Shown here piece after piece: positions 1 to 8,751 of a DNA stretch of 48,180 nucleotides. The translations under genes and the position numbers were made by a program. The stretch is from Fidelibacterota bacterium. Its GTDB lineage: Bacteria > Fidelibacterota > Marinisomatia > Marinisomatales > Marinisomataceae. The stretch spans positions 1 to 48,180 of the forward strand of contig JAFMFP010000003.1 in the NCBI GenBank assembly GCA_017856055.1, written 5' to 3'. The notes beneath the pieces are model-generated. The model did no database searches. It saw only the letters and a list, made by a program, of their open reading frames with translations, and was not told the DNA's origin. Each line of letters begins with the position of its first letter. Position 1 is the stretch's first letter.

Positions 1-2
1 TC

Positions 3-368
3 TTTGAAATAGGACAAGAAGAAGGAATTTTCAAACATTATAATGAAGATGGACTTCTTATTGAAGAAGAAGTATATAAAAATGGAAGACGTGACGGACC
101 CTATATATCATTCTATGATAATGGACAACTGAAAGAACAAGGAACTTATAAGAATGGAAAACTAGATGGTTCCTTTGAATCATACCATAGTAATGGACAA
201 TTCTTATGGAAAGGAACCTATAAGAATGGTTTTAAAGATGGAAAATACATAGAATCTTACTATTCCACTGGAAATGTCATTGAGGAAGGAATTTATCGGG
301 ATGGAACACTTGTATTTTACAAAACCACTAAAAATGGTGTAGAAACTGAATATATTTTTGATGATTAA
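3..368 (+). CDS. YwqK/MORN-like repeat protein, 5'-truncated by window start
   Basis: Manual translation of frame 3 gives tandem ~23-aa repeats (..YKNGRRDGPYISFYDNGQLKEQGTYKNGKLDGSFESYHSNGQFLWKGTYKNGFKDGKYIESYYSTGN..) ending in TAA at 366-368; absent from the ORF track. Confidence 0.85.
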   Translation, partial: FEIGQEEGIFKHYNEDGLLIEEEVYKNGRRDGPYISFYDNGQLKEQGTYKNGKLDGSFESYHSNGQFLWKGTYKNGFKDGKYIESYYSTGNVIEEGIYRDGTLVFYKTTKNGVETEYIFDD

Positions 369-440
369 GAAAAATGAATTATCAACCTAGAAAAATAACA
401 AAAATAATCACTGTAGAATAAGTACCTAAGGGGGTGTTTT

Positions 441-947
441 TTGATTGAATTCAAAATAACTTTAGAAAATAATTACGTTCGTTTAGTACAAACTTCAGAA
501 GACCATTTTCAAGAATTATACCAAATTGGTAGTAACCCAGTAATATGGGAACAACACCCAAATCAAGATAGATGGAAAAAAAATAATTTTAGAAAATATT
601 TTGATGGTGGAATAAATAATAGTGAAGGTTGTTTTACTATTATTGATAAAAAAATAAATAAAATTATTGGAAATACAAGATTCTATTCATTTGATGAAAA
701 CAATCAATCAGTAAAAATAGGTTATACATTTATTTCTAATGAATATTGGGGTACTGAAATGAATTACCAAATTAAGAAATTAATGATGGATTATATTTTT
801 CAATTTTTAGATAAAGTATATTTCGAAATTGGGAAAAATAATTTTCGTTCACAAAAATCTGTTGAAAAACTTGGTGGTAAAAAAGTTAAACCTCAAAAAA
901 AAGAAAATTACTTATATCTAATTGATAAGAGTAAATGGAAAGGTTAA
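441..947 (+). CDS. GNAT-family N-acetyltransferase (RimJ/RimL-like)
   Basis: GNAT-like fold pattern (IIGNTRFYSF..VKIGYTFISNEYWGTEMNYQIKKLMMDYIF..VYFEIGKNNFRSQKSVEKLGGKK); TTG start after a GGGGGTG Shine-Dalgarno-like run. Confidence 0.8.
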   Translation: MIEFKITLENNYVRLVQTSEDHFQELYQIGSNPVIWEQHPNQDRWKKNNFRKYFDGGINNSEGCFTIIDKKINKIIGNTRFYSFDENNQSVKIGYTFISNEYWGTEMNYQIKKLMMDYIFQFLDKVYFEIGKNNFRSQKSVEKLGGKKVKPQKKENYLYLIDKSKWKG

Positions 948-988
948 AAAAATCAATAGATAGAATGTAACCATTTGTAAATTGAAGG

Positions 989-1474
989 GTGGTTGAAGAA
1001 ATGTCTGAAATTAGATTAATTCCATTTGATAATAATTATCGCAATGACTTTTTTCTTCTAAATAAAGAATGGATAGAAGAATATTGGGAACTAGAAAATT
1101 CAGATAAAAAAGATTTATTATATCCTGAAAACATTTCTCAGGGGGGAGGAGAAATATTTTTAGTATTAGAAAAAAATACGGTAATTGGTACTTGTGCAAT
1201 GATTAAAATTTCATCTAAATCTTATGAACTTGCAAAAATGACTATTTCCCAAAAATATAGAGGTAGGGGATATTCTAAATTACTTATGAAGGCAAGTATC
1301 AATTTTGCAAAAAATCAAAAAGCGAAAAAAATTATTTTAATATCAAATCGAAAATTGGTTGTAGCTAGACAACTTTATGACAAATTCGGATTTAAAGAAG
1401 TTGTTCTTGATTCAGACAAGTATTCAAGAGGTGATATTAAAATGGAACTTAATCTTCAGGAACAAATTCTTTGA
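989..1474 (+). CDS. GNAT-family N-acetyltransferase; start may be ATG at 1001
   Basis: Motif A-like 'ELAKMTISQKYRGRGYSKLLMKASINFAK' and 'ARQLYDKFGFKEV'. Confidence 0.88.
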   Translation: MVEEMSEIRLIPFDNNYRNDFFLLNKEWIEEYWELENSDKKDLLYPENISQGGGEIFLVLEKNTVIGTCAMIKISSKSYELAKMTISQKYRGRGYSKLLMKASINFAKNQKAKKIILISNRKLVVARQLYDKFGFKEVVLDSDKYSRGDIKMELNLQEQIL

Positions 1475-1779
1475 AAAGTAATTTAAATAGCAATATGTTA
1501 AGCATCTTTTTTGGGATATTTTTTTTATTTATTGGCTTTGTTAATAATTTTTGGGGAAATGATCCTTATTTTGGATTTTGTATTATGTTTACATCCTTTA
1601 TTTATTTCGACAAAGTATTAGTTAAACTCAATCAAGCTATTAGTACTAAAACTGTGAATATGATTAAAATAGTTGTAGGATTTTTGATTCTATGGCTTGC
1701 ACTTGGTGTAGGTGAATTTTTTGATAAGCTAGCATTAATGATTATTAATTTTCCACTAACTTTTATAACCGGATTTTAA
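1471..1779 (+). CDS. small hypothetical membrane protein
   Basis: Hydrophobic segments; TTG start overlaps the stop of the preceding gene (TTGA). Confidence 0.55.
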   Translation: MKSNLNSNMLSIFFGIFFLFIGFVNNFWGNDPYFGFCIMFTSFIYFDKVLVKLNQAISTKTVNMIKIVVGFLILWLALGVGEFFDKLALMIINFPLTFITGF

Positions 1780-1783
1780 TATC

Positions 1784-2065
1784 GTGGAAAAAATCTTATT
1801 AGCTTTATGTATTTTTGTATCTTTTGGAATTCTATCTTTATTCTTTAGTCAAAATTCAATCAAAGCAAATTTTAAATATATTTTAAACTGGATATTTGGC
1901 TTTCTTGTATTAGTTATTTTTGATTTATTTATGGAAGCTATTGTATTTGAGGCTTTGTCTTGGAATGGAACAAACAAAAATGATTGGTTTTTCATGTTAT
2001 GGTGGCTTCTAGTTTCTTTTTGGTTTATACATGGCATTTCAGCACTATATTTTGGTAAAAAATAA
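1784..2065 (+). CDS. small hypothetical membrane protein
   Basis: Three hydrophobic segments; GTG start 4 nt after the previous stop. Confidence 0.5.
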   Translation: MEKILLALCIFVSFGILSLFFSQNSIKANFKYILNWIFGFLVLVIFDLFMEAIVFEALSWNGTNKNDWFFMLWWLLVSFWFIHGISALYFGKK

Positions 2066-2089
2066 TAAAAATTATTCTTAGCTTTCTCT

Positions 2090-3880
2090 GTGAAGAAACT
2101 TATAACAACTTTTCTTATAATTACTTTAGCATTTGCACAATCTGTTGCTGTAAATGATGCATTAAATTACGATGAAATAGTCAAAGACATTAATAAAGGC
2201 AGATTTTCTAGTGCTCTAAAAAAAGTTGAAAAGTATGAAGTGTTAGATGAAAACTTGGTTCTCTTAAAAATAAAATCATTAAGAGGTTTAATGCGTTATG
2301 AAGATGCTCTTAAAATACATTCTAGTTTTTCAAGAACTTTCTTAAATAATGATTTTTTGAGTCTATATTACTTAGAGATAGGAGATATTTTTGCTGATTT
2401 ACAGCTGTATAATTTTGCATTTGAAAACTACTTAAAATCTAATGTACTCAACAATGACAGAAAAAATGATAATATTATATATAAAAGATTATCTTCAACT
2501 TTACAGCTCGGTCTAGATTACCAGTTTCTGCATTCACTTGAACTGATGGAATTAAATCAAGACAATTTAAGCTTGATTTATCTTGCTCAATGTTTTTCTA
2601 AAGATAATTCTGATAATTATTTATCAATTTTTCCTAAAATAAATTCATCAACTTTTAACAGAGAGCTAAGATCAGCTTATAAATTCATTCAAAAAAAGAT
2701 TTCAAATAATTCTGACTCAAACAGGATTGGAGTTGTTTTGCCTTTAACTGGAGAAAATTCTAATGAAGCTAATGCGTTTTTAAAAGGTCTTACTTTGTCA
2801 AATAATAGTTCAAACTCAAGGTATCAAAAAGAATTTATTGTGATAGATAATTATGGATCAGAAATCAAAACAATTGAAGCATTTAGAGTTTTAAGGGATA
2901 TATATAAAGTATCTGCAGTTATTGGCCCCTTTAATGAAAAAAATCTTCTCAGTGCAGCAGCTTTATACTCAAGAAGTGATACAATAATTTTATCTCCTTT
3001 TTATGCAAGCGAAGAGGTTCATAAAATCAACAAAAATGTTTTACTTCTTAATTCATCATTAAAAGTAAAAAATCAGGTTTTATTAAACTATTTAGTAAAC
3101 AGCTTCAATGAAAAGGATTCATTTTCCATAGCAATTATTGCACCTGATTCAGATTTTGGAAGAAAAGAAGTAGACTCTATTTTAATTGAAATGGACCAAC
3201 TTAATATTGAGCCAATTTCTGTTCAATTTTATAATATAAATGGAGATATAGATTTAAGAAGTAATTTTGATGTTCTAAGGGAGATTGCATGGGAAAAGAA
3301 AAATGAAGAAGAATATCAAGATTTCCTCGGTGCAGAAATTGATATGTTAGATTCGATGTTTGAAATTGAAACAGATGATTTATATAGTAGATTTAATATT
3401 AGTGAGGAAGCTGACATAGATTCTTCAAAATTTATTTTAGATACTATTGATGCAGTTTATCTCCCTGTATCCAATAGCGAAATGAAATTTGTTGCAACTC
3501 AAATAGCTCTTTCCAATTTGGATACACAGTTAATTGGAAATGACTTATGGTTTGATATGGAATTTTTACGTCAAGAAAATATTTCTCCCCATATTCAAAA
3601 AATGATTTATAGTAGTGCATATAGCCCTAACTATAAAATTAGAAATGATTATGGTAACAATAATTCTTTAAATTATTTTTTCTACTATGGATACGACATT
3701 TCTGAATTCCTGAAGTCAACTTTAACAATCTCAGACCTCTCTTCTAATTCATTTGAGAATGGAATGACTAGAGGGTTTTCTTTTAATTTGGGTTCAGTAA
3801 ATAAGAGCGTAAATATTTATCAATTTGAGTCAAATAGGTTAATAAAATTTTCTAATAATCAAAATTTGAATGATAATTAA
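2090..3880 (+). CDS. secreted periplasmic-binding-protein-like (receptor ligand-binding / LpoA-like) protein
   Basis: Signal peptide MKKLITTFLIITLAFA|Q; helical repeat-like N-terminus; PBP-I-like 'RIGVVLPLTGENSNEANAFLKGL...VSAVIGPFNEKNLLSAAALYSRSDTIILSP'. Confidence 0.75.
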   Translation: MKKLITTFLIITLAFAQSVAVNDALNYDEIVKDINKGRFSSALKKVEKYEVLDENLVLLKIKSLRGLMRYEDALKIHSSFSRTFLNNDFLSLYYLEIGDIFADLQLYNFAFENYLKSNVLNNDRKNDNIIYKRLSSTLQLGLDYQFLHSLELMELNQDNLSLIYLAQCFSKDNSDNYLSIFPKINSSTFNRELRSAYKFIQKKISNNSDSNRIGVVLPLTGENSNEANAFLKGLTLSNNSSNSRYQKEFIVIDNYGSEIKTIEAFRVLRDIYKVSAVIGPFNEKNLLSAAALYSRSDTIILSPFYASEEVHKINKNVLLLNSSLKVKNQVLLNYLVNSFNEKDSFSIAIIAPDSDFGRKEVDSILIEMDQLNIEPISVQFYNINGDIDLRSNFDVLREIAWEKKNEEEYQDFLGAEIDMLDSMFEIETDDLYSRFNISEEADIDSSKFILDTIDAVYLPVSNSEMKFVATQIALSNLDTQLIGNDLWFDMEFLRQENISPHIQKMIYSSAYSPNYKIRNDYGNNNSLNYFFYYGYDISEFLKSTLTISDLSSNSFENGMTRGFSFNLGSVNKSVNIYQFESNRLIKFSNNQNLNDN

Positions 3881-4490
3881 CTTTTCCTCAAAATTTCAAA
3901 TTCCAAACTATACAATTCTTTTCTCAAGCGAATCCTTTGATAATTTGAACAGTTCAAGAAAAATATTTTCTATGAACCAAGTTCATTCAAATAAAATTTC
4001 TCTTCTTGATAAATTCAATCAAAACGATAAGTTGGATGGATTATTAGCCATTAATTCATCTTCAATTTTGTCCGTAAAAACCGCTGATTGTCTTCCAATT
4101 TTCATTTATCATAACTCGAGAAATATTTTTGGTATTTTGCATGCTGGGTGGAGAGGATTAAGCAATGGAATTATCAATAATCTTGTTCAGTTGCTTTTAG
4201 AGCAAAATTTGAACCCAAGTGATTTTTCAGCCTTTATTGGCCCTTCAATATGTCAAAAAAATTATGAAGTCACTAAAGAAATGCAGAACTTTTTTCCTGG
4301 TAAATTCTTTAAAACAATTGATAAGAAACTTTTTTTAAGCCTTCAGGATTTTACTATAGAAAACTTTTCAAATTTTGGAATAAATACTCTATTTTGTAAT
4401 GAATGTACTTATGAAAATAAAAACTACCATTCTTACAGAAAAAGCAAAACTTCACAAAGAATAACAGGAATCATTTATAGAAATGAATAA
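3870..4490 (+). CDS. pgeF: YfiH/PgeF-family (laccase-domain) protein, peptidoglycan editing factor
   Basis: 'MNQVHSNKI', 'TADCLPIFIY', 'GILHAGWRGLSNGI', 'IGPSICQKNYEV'. Confidence 0.92.
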   Translation: MIINFSSKFQIPNYTILFSSESFDNLNSSRKIFSMNQVHSNKISLLDKFNQNDKLDGLLAINSSSILSVKTADCLPIFIYHNSRNIFGILHAGWRGLSNGIINNLVQLLLEQNLNPSDFSAFIGPSICQKNYEVTKEMQNFFPGKFFKTIDKKLFLSLQDFTIENFSNFGINTLFCNECTYENKNYHSYRKSKTSQRITGIIYRNE

Positions 4491-5229
4491 TCTAATTGAG
4501 CTCTTTATTTTAGGAATAATTCAAGGTATGACTGAATTTTTTCCAATTAGTAGCTCGGGTCATTTAGTAATTGGACAAGATATCCTTAATATTTCAAATT
4601 TAGATGCTACAGAGGAAATTATAGCTCATTTTGGAACTTTATTTAGCATCATTTATTTTTATCGATCATCATTTTTTTCTAAAAAGAACCCTTCTGATTT
4701 TTTCCATTCAGAAAATCTCACCAAATTGGTTCTCGCAACTATTCCTGCAATAATTTTTGCTTTATTATTTGACGTTGAATCATTCTTCAATATCGGCTTT
4801 GTGGAGAAAGCTCTCTTAATCAATGGTATCTGGCTTATTTTAGCTACGATTCTTACCAATACTTTTAAATTTAAGTTAACCAATAAAATTGCTTTATTAT
4901 TGGGTATCTTCCAGTCTATAGCAATTTTACCAGGTATTTCTAGATCAGGAGCGGTAATTTGTGCTGCACTAATCCTAGGAATTAAAAAAAGTGAAATAAT
5001 TAAGTTTTGTTTTTATATGGTTGTTCCAGCAACAATTTTATCTATTTTTTATAAATTGTTATTTTCATCCAATGGTTTTTCAATTTTATCTTTTCAGTCT
5101 AGCTTTGTTTTATTTTCCTCCTCTTTTATTTTTGGATACTTGAGTCTAGTTTTTTTAATAAAAATTTTAGAAAAGTTTAGCTTTATTGGCTTTGGAGTAT
5201 ATTGTATAATTGTTAGTTTCTTAATATGA
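4483..5229 (+). CDS. uppP: undecaprenyl-diphosphatase
   Basis: 'GIIQGMTEFFPISSSGHLVI' and 'ILPGISRSGAVICAALILG'. Confidence 0.95.
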   Translation: MNNLIELFILGIIQGMTEFFPISSSGHLVIGQDILNISNLDATEEIIAHFGTLFSIIYFYRSSFFSKKNPSDFFHSENLTKLVLATIPAIIFALLFDVESFFNIGFVEKALLINGIWLILATILTNTFKFKLTNKIALLLGIFQSIAILPGISRSGAVICAALILGIKKSEIIKFCFYMVVPATILSIFYKLLFSSNGFSILSFQSSFVLFSSSFIFGYLSLVFLIKILEKFSFIGFGVYCIIVSFLI

Positions 5230-6662
5230 TTGAATTAATTTTTTCACTTTATTTATTATTAATTATTTTTGTTGGAATTTTTTCTAATAGGTTTATTGCT
5301 AATAAATTAGATTTTCTTTTAGCTGGCAGAAAACTTGGACCATGGGTAACTGCTTTCTCAGAAAGAGCTTCCGGTGAATCTGCTTGGCTTTTATTAGGTT
5401 TGCCTGGCGCAGCAATCGCAATCGGCTATGGAGAAATTTGGGCTGTACTTGGTATAACTATAGGCATTATATCTTCTTGGTTTTTAGTTGCTGAAAAGTT
5501 GCGTGATGAAACCGAAAAGTATAATGCTGTAACAATCCCTGATTATTTAGAAAAAAGATTTAATGACAATGGATCAATTAAATTAATTTCTGCAGGAATT
5601 ATTACTCTATTTTTTTCCTTTTATGTTTCAGCTCAATTCCACGGTGCTGGTAAGATACTGGAGCAGATATTTGGAATTGACCCAATTTATGGAATTACAT
5701 TAAGTGCCATTATTATAATAATTTATACTCTTTTAGGTGGTTTATTAGCTGTAGCTTGGACCGATCTTATTCAGGGTATTTTAATGATAGGTACTTTAGT
5801 CATTCTACCAGTTCTAGGATTTTTCTATTTGTTTGAGAGTGGAAATAGTCTTGAAAATGTTCTTTTTGCTAGCTCAGACCCTATTAAAAATTCTATTTTT
5901 TCTTCTTCAGATTCTTTTTCATCGATGATTTTACTTGCTTTAGGGGGAATGAGTTGGGGGTTGGGATATTTTGGACAACCTCACTTGCTTATCAGGTATA
6001 TGGCCATTAAATCTGTCAAAGATGTAAAGATTGCTAAATGGGTTGCAACATTTTGGGCAATTCCAGGTATTATGGGTGCTTTTTTAATTGGTATTGTTGG
6101 CTTAGCTTACTTTGGAGAGGATTATTTTATTGGCAAAGATCCAGAAACAGTGATGCCTCTTCTGGCCTCTACTTTATTACCTTCCTGGCTTGCAGGTTTA
6201 TTAATCTCAGGTGCAGTAGCTGCAATGATGTCAACAGCCGATTCTCAATTACTTGTCTCATCATCAACTATTAGTGAAGATTTAGGATTAAATAGATTAT
6301 TTAAAAAAAGAAGTACTGAAATTGATTTATTAATAAATACTCGTTTAATTACTACTATTTTAGGATTGATTGCATATGGTATGGCAATTTATTCACAAAT
6401 TACTGGCAATTCGATTTTTGGAATAGTTAGCTTTGCTTGGAGTGGTTTGGGATCTTCATTTGGACCCGCAATTATTCTATCTTTATGGTGGGCTAGAACT
6501 TCAACTAAGGGAATTATTGCTGGCTTGTTGTCTGGATCTATTTCAACAATTATTTGGGGCAGCAGTCCTTATTTAAAGTCAATTGTCACTGAAAGATTAT
6601 CAAGTTTTGTTATTGCTTTTTTTGCAATAGTAATTTTTAGCTATCTATATAAAGATGAATAA
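5226..6662 (+). CDS. sodium/solute symporter, PutP-like
   Basis: SSS-family features; 'AGRKLGPWVTAFSERASGESAWLLLGLPGAA' resembles PutP; multiple TM segments. Confidence 0.88.
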   Translation: MIELIFSLYLLLIIFVGIFSNRFIANKLDFLLAGRKLGPWVTAFSERASGESAWLLLGLPGAAIAIGYGEIWAVLGITIGIISSWFLVAEKLRDETEKYNAVTIPDYLEKRFNDNGSIKLISAGIITLFFSFYVSAQFHGAGKILEQIFGIDPIYGITLSAIIIIIYTLLGGLLAVAWTDLIQGILMIGTLVILPVLGFFYLFESGNSLENVLFASSDPIKNSIFSSSDSFSSMILLALGGMSWGLGYFGQPHLLIRYMAIKSVKDVKIAKWVATFWAIPGIMGAFLIGIVGLAYFGEDYFIGKDPETVMPLLASTLLPSWLAGLLISGAVAAMMSTADSQLLVSSSTISEDLGLNRLFKKRSTEIDLLINTRLITTILGLIAYGMAIYSQITGNSIFGIVSFAWSGLGSSFGPAIILSLWWARTSTKGIIAGLLSGSISTIIWGSSPYLKSIVTERLSSFVIAFFAIVIFSYLYKDE

Positions 6663-7653
6663 AATTTTTGAATTAAATAGTGATTTATTAAAAAAATCAA
6701 AGAATTTTTTTTTAGCAGGAGATAATGATTTTTTATATTTATTTATTAAAGATAAAATAAAATCTATCCACTCTGATTCTGATTTATATATTTTTGATTG
6801 TTCAGATAAAATTGAACTTCAAGAGGCAATAGATTCCTTATCCAACTTGACACTTTTTACTGAAAAGAAAATTACAATTTTAAAAAATATAGACTCCATT
6901 TCAGACAAAATGTTACATACTTTTGTTGAAATTTTTCAAAATAACCTCGAATCAGAAAATTTAATTCTTGGAGTAGATAATAATTTTCTGTCTTATGATT
7001 ATACTACTAAAAAGAATCGTCTAAAGTCAAAAAATTCAGTTGCACTTTCAAAAAGCTGCCAATTGATTGATATTTCAACTCCTTTTGAAAGTGAAATGAT
7101 TCGTTGGATTTCTTTTTTTGAAAAAGAAAAAAATATTACCATTCCACCAAAATTAAAAAAAGAACTTGTTTTAATCTTTGGTACCAATTTTCATTCGATT
7201 TACAATGAGATAAATAAGATTTCTTATCTCATCGAGTCTAAAATATTCAGTTTTGATGAGTGGTATCAATCAATTTCAAATTCTCATAAAAATAAACAAT
7301 TGTGGGAGTTCAATTATGCCGTATTAGATAAAAAGATTCAAGATATTTTGGTGATTGGAAATTCGATTTATCTGCAATATGGAATTAATTTTATTATATC
7401 AAGCCTGTTTCAAATTTTTGAAACTTTATTTTTTTATCATATAAATGATGGAACAAATATCAATCGCATGCATTCAAGTTTAAAACCAAACATTTTGAAA
7501 AGAGTTAGTTTGTCGTATAAAAATTTCAAAATGATTGAAATTGAAAAAGCGCTAATAGCTTTATATGATGCAGATAAAAAACAAAAACAACGAAAGAATA
7601 TAGATGACGCAGAGTTTGTTAAACTTATCACTGAAATCTTCAGCGATGGATAA
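6655..7653 (+). CDS. holA: DNA polymerase III subunit delta
   Basis: HolA-like architecture ('FFLAGDNDFLYLFIKDKI...SLSNLTLFTEKKITILKN...'); position before sigma factor. Confidence 0.75.
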   Translation: MNKIFELNSDLLKKSKNFFLAGDNDFLYLFIKDKIKSIHSDSDLYIFDCSDKIELQEAIDSLSNLTLFTEKKITILKNIDSISDKMLHTFVEIFQNNLESENLILGVDNNFLSYDYTTKKNRLKSKNSVALSKSCQLIDISTPFESEMIRWISFFEKEKNITIPPKLKKELVLIFGTNFHSIYNEINKISYLIESKIFSFDEWYQSISNSHKNKQLWEFNYAVLDKKIQDILVIGNSIYLQYGINFIISSLFQIFETLFFYHINDGTNINRMHSSLKPNILKRVSLSYKNFKMIEIEKALIALYDADKKQKQRKNIDDAEFVKLITEIFSDG

Positions 7654-8215
7654 TCCTTTTAAACTTTCAGACGAAAAGCTAATTGCTCGCTTTGTTAATG
7701 GCGACATCAATGCTTATAAAGAGCTAGTAAAAAGGTATCAAGATAAACTTTTCAATTTTGTCATGAGATATTTTAATAATAGAGAGCAAGCTGAAGATGT
7801 TGTTCAAGAAACATTGATCAAGCTATACACTCATGCACATTATTACAAAGATATAGCCCTTTTCTCAACATGGATTTACACGATAGCAAAAAATAATGCT
7901 TTGACTGAATTAAGAAAAAATAAAGTGAAGAAAAGTAATTCAATGTGGACAGATGATGGAAAATTGATTGATATTGCTTCCAATGAAATACCTTTAGATG
8001 AAAAAGTCCAGAATGAAATTGCTGTCGAAAAACTGAACAAGTACTTATTAGAATTACCTGAAAATTTTAGGATGGCAGTTTATTTGAGAGATTTTGAGGA
8101 ACATTCTTATGAAGAAATTAGTATGATACTAGAAATTCCTATTGGTACAATTAAATCAAGAATCAATAGGGGAAGAATTATGCTTGCAGAAAAATTGAAG
8201 TCATATAAGGAGTAA
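7646..8215 (+). CDS. ECF-type sigma-70 RNA polymerase sigma factor; track start 7604 likely too early
   Basis: 'LVKRYQDKLFNFVMRYFNNREQAEDVVQETLIKLY' (sigma2) and 'EISMILEIPIGTIKSRINRGRIMLAEKL' (sigma4); ATG at 7646 overlaps the holA end. Confidence 0.92.
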   Translation: MDNPFKLSDEKLIARFVNGDINAYKELVKRYQDKLFNFVMRYFNNREQAEDVVQETLIKLYTHAHYYKDIALFSTWIYTIAKNNALTELRKNKVKKSNSMWTDDGKLIDIASNEIPLDEKVQNEIAVEKLNKYLLELPENFRMAVYLRDFEEHSYEEISMILEIPIGTIKSRINRGRIMLAEKLKSYKE

Positions 8216-8222
8216 AATTTAA

Positions 8223-8705
8223 ATGGATAAAAACATTTTTGAAGATCGCATTTTAGACTATTTAGATGGGTCTATGGATTTTAAAGAAAGAAAAGAATTT
8301 GAAAGTTTTTTGAATGATAATGATTCCTATAAATCAATGGTGAATGATATCAAAAATAATATCAAGTTAATGAAGAGCGTTGAACCTTTAAAAGTTTCTA
8401 AAAATTTTGAAGAAAGACTTCAATTAAAAATAGAAAGTTTATCTTTGAATAATAATGATAAGAAATCATTCCTTTCAAGCTCTGCAAGACAATGGATTTT
8501 TTCAGGATTATCAATATTTGGAATTTTAGTACTTAGCTTTCTTTTCTTTCAGCCAAATTCTAATCTAGTGATTGCAGATGAAAAAATTCAAAATGAACAG
8601 AAAACTTTAATTGAATCACCATCCAAAAATTCCAATGATGAACAAATTAAAGAACTTGATCAGCTAGATAATTTTAATGGATCATTTGTGAACGATAAAC
8701 AGTAA
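8223..8705 (+). CDS. putative single-TM anti-sigma factor
   Basis: Directly follows the ECF sigma; N-terminal 'EDRILDYLDGSMDFKERKEFESFL'; one TM segment (WIFSGLSIFGILVLSFLFF). Confidence 0.75.
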   Translation: MDKNIFEDRILDYLDGSMDFKERKEFESFLNDNDSYKSMVNDIKNNIKLMKSVEPLKVSKNFEERLQLKIESLSLNNNDKKSFLSSSARQWIFSGLSIFGILVLSFLFFQPNSNLVIADEKIQNEQKTLIESPSKNSNDEQIKELDQLDNFNGSFVNDKQ

Positions 8706-8712
8706 ATCTTAA

Positions 8713-8749
8713 CTCAATTGAATATCTCACTATAGAGATGTAATTTGAG
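8713..8749 (+). promoter_or_regulatory. imperfect inverted repeat (possible RNA hairpin) immediately upstream of the TPR gene start
   Basis: ctcaa(8713-8717)/ttgag(8745-8749) and atctc(8724-8728)/gagat(8735-8739) with loop actata. Confidence 0.4.
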
Positions 8750-8751
8750 CA

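Noticed and set aside
1011-1199. Short ORFs opposite to or nested in annotated genes (e.g. 1011-1199-, 1849-2037-, 4659-4883-, 6038-6274+, 6999-7187-, 13875-14120-, 14187-14459-, 27031-27225+, 33901-34083-, 42950-43165-, 46847-47047+, 47445-47681+)
   Set aside because: All lie inside strongly supported genes, have low-complexity or shadow translations and show no recognisable motif.
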